Shown here: positions 26,016 to 37,900 of the stretch, one piece after another | Layout: each line of letters starts with the position of its first letter | How positions within the stretch are numbered: the first letter of the stretch is position 1 | Assembly: GCA_024362935.1 (NCBI GenBank) | Contig: JANCRA010000003.1 | Span: forward strand, 43,771,291-43,835,290 | Origin: Setophaga petechia | Taxonomy: Eukaryota > Chordata > Aves > Passeriformes > Parulidae | Length of the DNA: 64,000 nt | Direction: 5' to 3' | Made by a program: the position numbers and the translations under genes | The notes under the pieces: model-generated | Database searches by the model: none | What the model was told of the DNA's origin: nothing | What the model saw: the letters and a program-made list of their open reading frames with translations, nothing else

Positions 26016-29000
26016 TTGACTCAGACCAGCAAGATTGAGGGTATTTTTTTTAAATATCAGTTCTCCTGTCTCTCTGAAGAAGAAAATATTTATTCCTGTA
26101 TTTCTCTTCAATGTGTCAGCAATAAGCAGCTGGAATCATTATGTGGCCACTAGGTGCCAGTCTCCTGTTCATACAGTCACACACTTAGCTTCCCCAGTAA
26201 TTTTTTTGTTCTTTATCTAACTTCTCATGGAAAACAGCCCAATTTGGTATTGGTGAGATTCCACTGTTTTGTGGGCAAGTAGAGATGTGGTATTTACAGA
26301 AAGCATAACATACAACCCAGACTCATAAGGGCATCTGCTATGGCATGAGCTGCCACCATGGTGACACAGAGCAGTCAGAGCATGTTGCCACCCCACTTGC
26401 TGACAGCACCGTCCTGATTTCAAGGAAAAAGTTGTAGCATCTTTTCTTTTTGTGGTACAATATTTTCTCCTACTGTACCCAATCTAGCCACTTGTAAAAA
26501 CTCTGTCCTGACATGGAGGACAACAATGAAAAAGTCTTGTCCTTGTTATGTTTTTTAAAGCTAAATTGGTCACATCTAGCACCTGTGGCACCAGCCCTGC
26601 TGTGAGCTACAGGTGGTGGTCTCCCCTCCCATGAGCCAGTTCAGGGGTGGCAGCTGTGGAGGCCTTGCAGAGGGAGGGTTTCCAGGGGGTTACCTGGAGC
26701 TGATTGCTTGCTGTTGTCAAAGGGGCTCCCTACAGCCCCTTGCAGGTGAGAGCCATTCTCTCATCTAGTGCTGCACCAAGTACATTTCTCTGTTAACCCC
26801 TTTCAGCTGGGGCTACTAAAGGCCCAGGAGGAACCCTTTGAACCCCTCCTGGGAGGTGTATTGCATAAGCAACAAGCAAGTAAATCAAACTTCCTGCGCA
26901 GTCAAGGTTAAAAGAAAGATGGAAATATTCAGAAGGATCACAAGGTAAGTCATAGCCTAAACCTAGAGAAAATTTGCTTTCTGGACAAGGTAGAAGGAAT
27001 GTACAATATTCTAAAAGGTTTGCTAGCAGTATTATGCAACTATGTTTATCTTGTGTTCTGCAGTATACTCAACATCTTGTTGGATGATAAGATCCTCTCA
27101 TATATTATTGTTTACTGTCTTCTGGCTGTATCATCTGTGGTGTATTTTCATTTCTTAGGTTTATTCAAGTGCACATGCTAAGTGTGTTTGGAGAACCAAC
27201 TCAGTTTCTGAATTCTAACCTCTGACATAAAGGAAATATCTTTCATGTGAAACAGTTGTTTGAATATTATGTATCTACCTGCAGTACAAAGAATCCAAAA
27301 CCCTCTCTAGCATCTAACAGCATGGAACTCTACACCTGCTGTTGAAATGTTAATGTAGGTATCAATCTCTGCAACTGTTTTGTAAGGCAAAACAAGTAGC
27401 TTCTTCTTCTGTGCCACAGACAAAGTGATTGTATTTGGATCTTGTGTTTCTCAAGTATGCTGTTTTAACTTTGAGTACACAACTACCAGTATTGGGATCT
27501 TGAATTGGGGTAAAATTAGGGGACAGGATTCAAAATCTGCATCTTAATATCTAAACTTCCCCAGGGGTAGATAATCTCTGAAATTTGGAGTGCTGTTAGG
27601 ATACTGTGTCTGTTGGCCACAATATGGTCCCCCAGAACTTGTGTTTGCGGAGTTCAAAGCCATCTGGTTGTGAAATTCCAGCTCAGACCTCGAGCCATGT
27701 TCTTACCTTTAAGCTTGCAGCTCAGTGAGTCCAACACACAGCAAATGTGTGTAGGGTGTGTAAAGAATGGGGGGACAGAGCTCAGATCTGTGTAGGCTCT
27801 TAGAGTTTTGTTCTTTGTGACATCAATGACTGTGGAAGTGGCATCTCTGGGTTAAGAAAAGGGTGAAAACATTTCCACTGCCCTTTCTAGTATCCTCAAT
27901 ACTTTGTCATGAGACTTTGAAGTCCTCAGCACTAGGAAATCTTATCAGATATTTTACTATCATTGGACTGATGGCTTATTAAAATTTAGCCCTTCAGGAG
28001 ATTTTGGTTTGGAGACTCAATAACAGTGAATTGCCAGAAATCACTAATCACTTCTGAAAATCTTTCCTAGCAAGTATCCATATAATAGGCACCAAACTGC
28101 ATGAAAATTTAAGGGAAAATGAGAGGCGATTGGGGGTGAAATTGGAGAAGAGAGGAGAAAGGCAGGACTTGTGGTCAAGGCAGGTATTCTGTTAGCAAAT
28201 AAGGATGAAAAATAACATTCACCCGAGGGCTTATTTTCACTTGCTCCATTTCTAATTCTTAAGTGATTTGTGGCAATTGTGTGCTGCCATAAGCCTGCTT
28301 ATAACATCAGCTCTGTGCAATTGAATGTTTTGGGAGAGCACAAAAAACTGTTTCCTAGGGAGGGAAAGTTAAAGGTGATTTTAAAACATAGAGCTAGCTG
28401 GGAATCAGAAGATGTCCAAATCAAGGTTTGTGATTATTTTTTAAAAAATATATTTATTTATCAATCAGAGCTTGAAGTATTTTTATATTTAACTTGCAGT
28501 AAAACCTCAGTGGGGTGAAAGAGGCAGTGTGACCTCTTCCTTGAATGTCCTGTGTTTCAGATTGAGGTGCACGATTTTCTGGAAAGATGGAAAAGCCCTT
28601 TCCTGTCTTGATGCATTAGGTGCAAGCAACCTCCCTAAACAGATTACTTGCAGCTTAGCAACATAAATGCCACTCTAACCTCAGGATAATTCAGAGGGCA
28701 CTGATTTGAGTGCAGTAAATGGTTTCCTCCATAAAGCCATCCCTTCCAGAACAGGAAGCACATCTCGGGTGCTGACTGGAGCCTGGGGAGGTGAGTGTTG
28801 CCACTGCATCTGCCTCAGAAACAAGAATCCAGGATTCCTGACCCTTTTACCCATCTTCATTGAGCAATCCAGGCAGCTGCCTGTTTGTGAGGAACTTTGA
28901 TATACAGAGAATTTGCAATGTGGTAGGAGTCCATTTCTGCACCTCTTCTTCCAGTGAGCAGCAGAACTGGCTTTTGATGTGAAATGTTGAGCGGAGTATG

Positions 29001-29275
29001 TGATCATCAAGCTCTTCATAATCCAAGATTGTGGATTCTGGATCTAAGCTCTTCATAACACAGTGTCTCCCTGAGGTGAAGATTTGCAGCAGAAAAATTA
29101 ACTTATCTTTAACCCGGCATTGTGGATTGACAAAATTTGCATTTTGCAAACCTTTTGTCTCAGTGCAAGTGTTGACAGAGTACTAGGATTTCTCTTTTCT
29201 GTTTTTTAAATTCCTTTTCAAAATAGTCACAAAAGTTGGGGAGGGAGGAATTGCCAACCGTATTTTAAAGGAGCT

Positions 29276-29316
29276 GTAGCCATGGTAACTGAGGTACCTT
29301 CAGTTGCCACGGTAAC
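29276..29316. promoter_or_regulatory. paired RFX X-box motifs in a 41-bp imperfect palindrome
   Basis: GTAGCCATGGTAAC (29276-29289) fits the X-box consensus GTHNYYATRGNAAC at every position. GTTGCCACGGTAAC (29303-29316) fits it with one change in the central AT. Between them AACTGA-GGTACC-TTCAGTT is itself symmetric, so the whole forms an imperfect palindrome: 13 of 17 arm positions pair, with one bulged base. RFX proteins bind such sites as dimers and control ciliary and neural genes. Occupancy and target are inference; the host gene by position is KCNC2. Confidence 0.5.
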
Positions 29317-29689
29317 AAATGCAGCTCGACTGCCTTGCTGTAAAGCCAGACAAATCTACTCATGATCTGTTGATTTTAAGATGATTTATAATTTGTTGAG
29401 CTATTTTAGGCACTTAAATCCATAAATCAAAATGTCTGTTAAAACGACCAATACACTGTACTATATATGAATTATTCACCCCATTCTTATTTCACCAACT
29501 GGATTTTCCCCCCCCATCAATGTATCTAGGCTTTTTCCAGTCCCAGTTTTTCTTATTTATTGTTTAGAAAATGATCTTTCATCAGAAACAGATGATTCAT
29601 ATTGCTGCTTGTAAATCTCATTTATTTGAGAAATTCTAGCCCCCTCCCATACCTCCCCTGCTCAGTCCTGCAGACTCTAAATGGAGCTT

Positions 29690-29960
29690 TATGTACTTCT
29701 GCCCTGAAACAACAAAATATGCTTTGCTAAAAATTTGCTAATGAATTAAATCAATACAATTTGGAATGAGTTCCATCTCAAACAATCAATACAGGCCCAG
29801 TGATGTACAACAGGCAGGCAGGTAAATTGGTCTAAATAAATTTACAATTGATTTTACTTTTAAAACCAAATTAGGACACTTACAGTCTTACCAAATAAGA
29901 TAAACTGCAACTTATGCAAACAAGAGTATTCCTGGTTTTGTCTTTTTTAATATTAGTAGT
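29690..29960. other. AT-rich stretch with homeodomain/POU-like words
   Basis: The stretch carries AATGAATTAAATCAATAC, AACAATCAATAC and TTATGCAAAC (POU octamer-like) in clean, non-repetitive sequence without simple repeats or CR1. Its texture resembles deeply conserved non-coding elements of neural genes. This is impression only; no alignment was possible. Confidence 0.2.
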
Positions 29961-32900
29961 GAACCTGTTACCTTTTAGAGCTCAGTAACTTTTGTTCCTG
30001 GGGTAATATACATGATTTCTTGGCCTAAAACTGTGGGTAAAACAGGTCATGTTTATTCATTTCCTCCGATTGTTTTTGCTAGTAACTTGTGGTAGCCTCT
30101 GCTTGTTAATGAGCACTAAAGCATTGCATAATTCAGTGTAAGTTATGTAATAGGTTTGCACTCAAATAGGTTTGTGTTGTGGCATGGATGTGCATGAGGG
30201 CCAGGACCTGCTTCTGAAGGCATTGCTGGGTTGGGTGGGCTCACCGGCACCATGTGCCTTTGTTTCCCTCTTCCCCATCTGAATTCCCCACTTTGCCACT
30301 GGCTTTTGTGCCCAAAGAAGAGTGGAGTATTGAAAGAGAATGCCTTTTGTCCAGCTGGGGCATTGTGCTGAACCTACACTGCTTGATGCTGGCAGGAGCA
30401 TGTCCAGAGCCACGCAGTCTGAGGTCATCAGAGCTGCATGGGCATCAAGGGCTTGGATCTGGAAGGATCAAAGCTGTGACAGTGTGCCCAAGTCTGCAGG
30501 ATCTTCGTTCCTAATCTGCTAATTTGGAGGTATTTCCCCTGCACTGATGACTCATGCAGAGACATGCGGCAGGCACATCACTGCCAGGGGGGCGAGATGT
30601 AGAGATTCAGAAATATGCAGTGCCTGCTGCATTAATTTCTTGTGTCTCCAGCCATGATTTTTCCATAGTTACGCAAAGCTTACAGTCTGAAACCAAGTAA
30701 AAAGTCTGAAAAGGTGAGCTGTAGAAAGTTCTCTCGGGTCTGTTAATTTTAAGTAGTTGTGTCAGCAATGCTGTATGACAGATAAGGTTAAGAAGCTGCC
30801 TTTAAAACCCCATAGATACTTAGGCAGATGTCATGGGATTTAACACAGCCACTGGGTTTTAAAGGTCCTTATTTTGCTGAACAACACATGCTTGCTCAAG
30901 AGCATGATGTTACAGTCCTCTGATCTAGTGTAATGACCATTAGCTGTTCTCCTTGCTCAGGAAATCCTATTAATTCTTCACATGCGTGCACAACTCACAC
31001 TAGTATTAAAGATGAGCAAATCAGAGTTATTAGGTGGTGCTTTACCCCTAGGATTTTAGCATATCAGATGCTAAATTCTTACAGATGCATATCAGATACA
31101 TCATTCCTAAAAATCTTGGAAGTGAGAAATGCCAAAAGGTGTGTTTGTACATCCTGCTGCAACTGTGAGGATCTTCCAGGGTATTATATGGAGTTTATTT
31201 CACTTCCTTTAAGGGAGAATTTCAGAGTGAAAGAATTTAATTCAATTTTTTTTAGCCTCATCAAGCTTTCATTCCATTATATTCCTATTTACATGCTGTT
31301 TAGTTTCGCTTGACCTTTTCCTCCTTGGTCAAAGTGCCCTTCAGATTGTTATAAACTACTTTTTTGCCTCTCTAGTCTGTTGCTTTGCAGAGATGGGAAT
31401 ATTGAATTGATTCAATCGGTCTGTTTAGTTTCAACTATTCCAGCTTGCAGATGTGTCTTTTGATTTTGGTGATGATTGCCTAAAAAATAAGGATTGGGAA
31501 TGCTGGGATCTCTTCAAAGCTCAGTTTAGACTGTAATGTTTTTATTTTCAATATTAACCCTTAAATGTTATTGTTCTTATTGATGGAGACAACAAGATAT
31601 CTTGCACAGGCAATTAATAGAATGTTATAAGGGTTTTACTTCTCAATACCTCAGTTAAAAAAAAAAATCTAATAAGTCTGCCACTTTGTCTGCCTTTCTA
31701 ACCTACTCAACAAGAACTCAAGTACAAGATGTTCTTGTCTGCTGCAAGTGACAGATTCACTGCACACACCCAGCCCTCCCCTCCCTGCCAGACAGGGAAC
31801 TGTATCGAGATAGTCAAGCTGCCTGAACATGAAGAACAACTCTGTGGCTCGTGGATGCAAGAAGCACAATGCAATGTGTTCATTAGGGTGTCCTGCTCTT
31901 CTAAGTGGACTTGGATCTCTGACTGGCTCCCTGGGATTAAATATTTTCAACACTGACTGGAGTGCTTCCCTTCCCAGCTCTCACTTAGGTGTCATGGTAG
32001 CCACATGGCTGAACTTTCCTTGGGAGATGTTTGGAAAATGACCTGGTTTCATTAATCTCATGGGGCAGGAACCCTGGATATGCCATGGCCATTAATGCTA
32101 GAGCCAAAATACAATGTAATTGGGTCAAAATGGGGAGGCACAGAGATGTTATTTTGTAACACATGCCTTTGTGTTTTTCAAAAAAAACCCATGTAGTGGA
32201 AGGTGATATGTCAGCAGTTTCAAAAAAGGGAGACTAACTCCTAATCTCCTTCAGAAAGGCAACACTGGAATTTGCTTTCATGCCAGAGACAGTGAATTTC
32301 ATAACTGTTGATTTTTCTAAGTTCTAAATGGCTGATGGGCTGACTTTAGGCCTTGGTCTTGCAACCAGAAATTCTAGTAGAGCCTCTGGTTTATCACAAG
32401 CATCTAGCGCTTAGCAAAAGTGCTGGGGGTGGAAAAAAAGGTGGAGAATTCAAGCATTTTAGCTAATGGTGATGAATGAATGGTGGCTCTGAGAGCTGAA
32501 AAACTCCCCTCCTTGTGCTGTAAGTAGATGATCTCAGTTTCAGTGCCATCAGACTCTGCTTAGCATTTCCTTGTCTGCCTTATTTTGACTGTCTTACCCC
32601 CTTACCTTTATTAGATTTGTATTTGCAGTCAGTTTCTGCATTCTGGGATCCCTTTCTCATCTATGCCCATGTGTGTAAGGGTTGCAGGAGTTGTTTTTAG
32701 GACCTTCTGCTATTTCAAATACAGAAATAGATTTGAGTATTCTGAAAAGGGAATAAATTCTTCTCATGCTACTAGGGACATGTATCGCTGGGTTAAAAAA
32801 AGAGTGCTGATGCAAAGTGAGTCTGTAGCTTGCCAGAAAAAATCTTTTTGCTCTCCACACTTTGAAAGCGATTACTATTGTTTGGAAGCGAAGAAATAGA

Positions 32901-34957
32901 AAATGGGCAGAAGGTGATGTGCCTAAATGGATTACAGTGGTTAGCTTTAGAATAAGGCATCTCTCACCCTAGCAAATGAATTGACAGGAGCTGTTGTGTT
33001 TTTCTGACAGCTGTTTTTTGCTATGTGCACTGCAGCACAAATGCTAAATTCTCTAAACTTCCCTCAAAAGGAGCTTCACCAGCACTGCAGTGAGGGTATC
33101 TCCTGTGGGAATACCTGCTGTATTTCAGCTGGCTGGTTAGGGGATAGGTGAGCAGCACAGCCCCACCAGATGCTTGGCTGGAGGTGTTAATGTGCTCTGT
33201 GACCAAAGCTTATGGCGATTTGCATTAATAAGAGCAACTGCTCTAGGGGAGGGAGTGTTTCCATAGGTTGAGTGCAAAACTATGCTTTCAATTCTCTTGT
33301 TTCTTGCAGCCAATTTACCTTTATTTTGGGATTGTTGAGGAGCAGTGTGCATGTAAGGGGGAAGGACAAGAGATGAAAACAAGGAAACATGACATTGTGC
33401 TAATTAGCTTTCTGCTGCTTGGCAACAACTAAATACTACCTGGGAGCAGCAGAAGGAAGACTGAAAGGAAAAGCAGGGAGCTGAACTTAGGACTTGACTT
33501 TTATTTTTTTAAGTCCTCAGCTCCTTGCTCTCTCTGCAAATCATAAACAGAAGAATATGGATCTGAGTGAGATTTTTCCCTCTCCCTGCATGTTTTCTTT
33601 GGGAACATATAACTGCCAAATGGTGTATGCTCATAGTATACCAAGTCTTGTGCATTGAACAGAGTGATGGTATCATGAGGCATGGTTTTCCCTTTCCCAG
33701 CCAATGGAGATTTCTAGATACATATTACTTCATTAACATGATAATTTTGCTTGGTTTTGGATAGCTTTTTTGTTTGCTTGGTTTATTTTCATTTTTCCAG
33801 TAAAACAAATTGGGGAAATCGATATTTTTATATACCTTGCTCAGAGAGAGCTCTTTGTAGAGCTTTCAGGGCTTTCAGCTTTTTCTCTGAAAGAGGAAGA
33901 TCTGTCATATTTTTTCTCCCTCAAACCAGCAAGGTTAGGCCAGAAATGGCCAGGTACTCTGTGACACTTGGAAAAGAATGGGAAAAGAATATAATTATTT
34001 TAGATAGAACTTGCTTGAAATGAGAGACTGTCAAAGTAGAAAGCACGTTAAAATAAAATCTTCATTGCCATTTTATGTAATCATCTAGAACATGCTGCTG
34101 AGACCTAGAGAGGATTACAGGGACTCCCTGCAGCCAGGTTTGTGCCTGATGGCATCTGCCTGGCTCCCTGGTATGCCTGGAGCTGATTCTCAGCCCACCT
34201 CCCCTGTGATGCCTCAGTGAGGGGTGTCTGGCTCTCCTCTCACACACCTGCCCTTGGCTGACCCAGCTGTTCCATGCACCATGGAAATACATTAGTCAGT
34301 TTTATGCCTTTACCATTTGTAAGTGGCACATTAATTTTCAGTCTGATCCCTGCTGCACAAGGCATACCTCTGGCAGACTTTGATATTAATGCTTTGTAGA
34401 ATGTCAGATGTGTGAGGCTGCCTACCAGATATCAGGAACGAGTGGCTTTTTTCATCCATTATGTTGGGCCTTGTTGTTTTAAATAAAAAATGTGGCCAGG
34501 TCAAGGGTACATTTGTGTGAGAAGAACATCAAATGTAACCAACCTACAATGAAATTAAAGAAAAACTCTTAGGGGTTGGAAAACAATACATTAGTGAGCA
34601 AAGCAAAGCATTCCTGGAAAATTTGTAGACCAGTGTTAGGTTTTGGTATTCGGTGCTCTTCCCTAGAAATCAGTGTTTCAGTTGTGAAGTGACATTGGCA
34701 GCAGATATGCAGCAGGAGCAGCTCTGCTGGGTTTGATCCTTCCAAACCCTTATCCTGATGGACTGAAGGTCACACTCTGGCTGTTGCGATCTGTGCCTGG
34801 GGCAAGGTGCAGTGAGGCAGTGGAATTCCTGAATGGGAGGCCAACTTCAGACTCTGTATTTGAAAGCTCCACAGTGCTGAGCAGTAAATCCTATAAATGG
34901 AGTCCTATTACTTTGTCTCTCATCTCACACACTGTTAGGGAGATTCTGATCTGCTCA

Positions 34958-34985
34958 CACAAACCCCAGTCCACAAACCCCAGTC
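34958..34985 (+). repeat. tandem duplication of a 14-mer
   Basis: CACAAACCCCAGTC occurs twice in direct succession without mismatch. Confidence 0.92.
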
Positions 34986-37900
34986 CTATCTCTACAGCAC
35001 TGAGTCAAACTGCAGAACTGAACTTTCAGTTTCAACTAATAACTTTTTGCACTTAATTCCTTGTAGGTTTTTGACCTAATTGAAATGGGGGAATGGCAGG
35101 CAGTTGGAGAGGGGGGAAGAAGAGATGGTGTTCTGCTCATTTTTCCCTAGAAATCAGTGGCAAAGATTAGTAGTGTTGTGTTAAACAGTTTTCCCCATGA
35201 GCATATCTCAAACTGATTTACAAAAGAGATGGACTAGCATGAATTCCCCATTTGTGGTTGGTGAGGACCGAACTGCAAAGATGAAATTGTATTTGCTCTC
35301 TACTGAAGTATATTGGCTTCTAGGAAAGAAATAAACCCAATCCAGAATGTAGTGTGGAACGTAGATATGGCAAAAATGTCCCTTGAGAGCAGGTATTGCT
35401 TTTAAGCTACAATGTCAGTGAGCATTCAGGCATGACTAAACATGATTCATTAAGTCTCTTTCTTTGAAAATTCTGTTCAGATAGAACTAGAAATGGGGCA
35501 GTAGCCAGGCAACTTCCAAATATCAGAGCACTGTGGCTTATGATGCCTCTATTCATTTGCTGCATTGATGGTACAGCTTAATGGAACTGTGAAAGAAAAG
35601 GCAAATGTCAGTCTTTAGTAGCTTTAGCCTGTTAGACATGTATTGAGTCTAGGGTCATTCAGAAAACCAAGTTCTGTAGTCCATTTCCTGCTGGTTTAAA
35701 ATTGGAACAAGAGCACTCTTCTGCACCTCCAAGGATGTCATGACTCTGAAAAAGAATAGGGCCTGCCTGCCTTATTTTTCCCTGACTCATTATTTAAAGA
35801 ACTGGTGAGATTGGTAAAAGATACAGGCTTCACAATTTCAAGTGTCAACTTGTGGCTTATTTAAAAGGACCAATGAAGTGGGTCAAGACAACTTTGGTTT
35901 TTATTCTCATTATGATTCTAATACTAGCAGATCTCAGGAAAGAACTTAATGTTTAGGGCTGCATTCAGGGCGCAGCTCAGCTGTGGCTTAAAATCAGTAT
36001 GTTCACCTCAGACCAAACTAAGGGGAAAAAGGACATTGGCAAGATAACAGGAATATCACAACAGAAGATAATGTAGCCCCCTAAGAAACCAATTCCCAAG
36101 CAGCTAATAATGAGTAGCAAGACTGGCGGGAGAGCAAGGACAAACTCTATGTGCTGTGTTTGCAAATCTGCTCACTGATTCTATTCTGGAAAAAAAATCA
36201 AGTTTTTCTGGTGTGCAGAATAGAACTTTTGGAAATAGGGAGAGATTTAGCAAACTGGATGATACAATTTTCTTGTCAGGCTGTCTTAACTTGGGCATCA
36301 AGATACTCATAATCGACTTCTTTGTCATAGAGGGTTATATCTACAAAGCAGTGTGCACACTTTTTTTTTGTACTTTAACCTGGGGGCATAAATAAGGTGC
36401 TCCTTTCTAAGTGGCTGAACAAAAAACTAGTGTGGAGTTTGTCTGCTTATTGCACAGGAGTATGTGTTTAGAAGCATTCAAACACAAATGAAGGACTGCT
36501 TTCTTGTGGTCAATTTATTCTTATTCACATGGAATAATAAGAAACTCACGTATATAATGACTTTTGCAATTTATATATGTATATTTAGTCACGTTCCAGG
36601 GGAGATGAATTTACTCTGAAGTGATTTGCCTGAGTAAAATGAGAAGCTCCTTGAAGTGTCAGGAGCTACACAGAAGGCCTTGGAGTTCAGTGCTTTAGCT
36701 GCAAGACTATTATTCTTGTCATATTTTTCCTCCTTTCAGCGAAAATATCAGTGTAGGCCACAGTCATGCTGTTTTTGAAATTGGTGGATAATTTGTGGCT
36801 TGTTTCAGTGGTTAGAAAATTTATTTTCTGGTGTCCATGGAGCAGTGAATTGTGTGTTCTGTCCAAAGCTGTTTTCAGTCATTAGAACAGTTGTGAACCT
36901 TTCATTATTGAGCCAGACTCACTCATAAAAACTCAGTCTGTAGCTTTTTTCTTTCTCAGTTTCTTGTTATGTGTTTGATGTGGAGTTTACAATGCATGGA
37001 AAATTTATCCTTTCTACCTGTAAACAACTAGTGACATTTTGAAGCAGTTGTTGAAGTGATCCCAAAAATGTGAGTTGCTGCAGAGATGGAGAGATATCTT
37101 TGTGTCATGGGGGTATGTTGGTGATGGGTGAAAACACCAGGCAGCTCATCTGGCATCAACCTGTACTCATAATAAAGACAAAGCTCTTTCATCTGTAAAT
37201 GCAGCAGGGACCTCTGGAGACCCCACATCTTTCTGTTGATGTGGAAATCTTATATCCTATGGGAACAGAACTAGTGAAAGCCATTTGTCCCAATTTTGGG
37301 TAGGACAGCAAAAGATTACAGAGGTATCTGTCGGAACCACTACCCAGACTTGGCAGCTTGGTTAATTCACTTGCTTCTGAAGAGTAATTGTTAAATATTT
37401 TGTTTTTCCAGCCTGAGGACTAGAATATCAAGTAAGTCCTGGTTTCATCCGCTTTCCACTGTCCTATTTTGCCAGGGAATGTGCACTCAAATACACATAG
37501 CCAGAAATACTGTTCCTTCATGGTTGGGGAATACCTAATCTTTTAAAATAGATTCCTGACTCTCATGCTGTGGGTTTCTTGAGGGCAGAACATGATGTCC
37601 CATATGTACGAAGGACTGCTGAGAAATACCATCAGTGAGACAGGCAGTGAAATTCCTGGGCGCAGTCAGGACTGAATAATGCCAGTGATGGAGAAAAGCA
37701 GCCAGTTCCTGGTGGGAGAGAGGTGGGGAATTGGCAGTTGTTCATTTCTTTGCAAGGGGAAAGAGAGGCACAGTTAAAAGAAAGATACATATACAGTTCT
37801 TGCTAGCTAATTCCCACTTCACAGTTCATGTGGCAAGTTGTCATTATTGACTTAATCTCCAAAATACTGGCGTTCATGAGTTTTTTAGGTCTGTGCAACA

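Noticed and set aside
30579..30597. Possible CTCF core (TGCCAGGGGGGCGAG)
   Set aside because: It resembles the core but single short matches are common and no second line of evidence was available.
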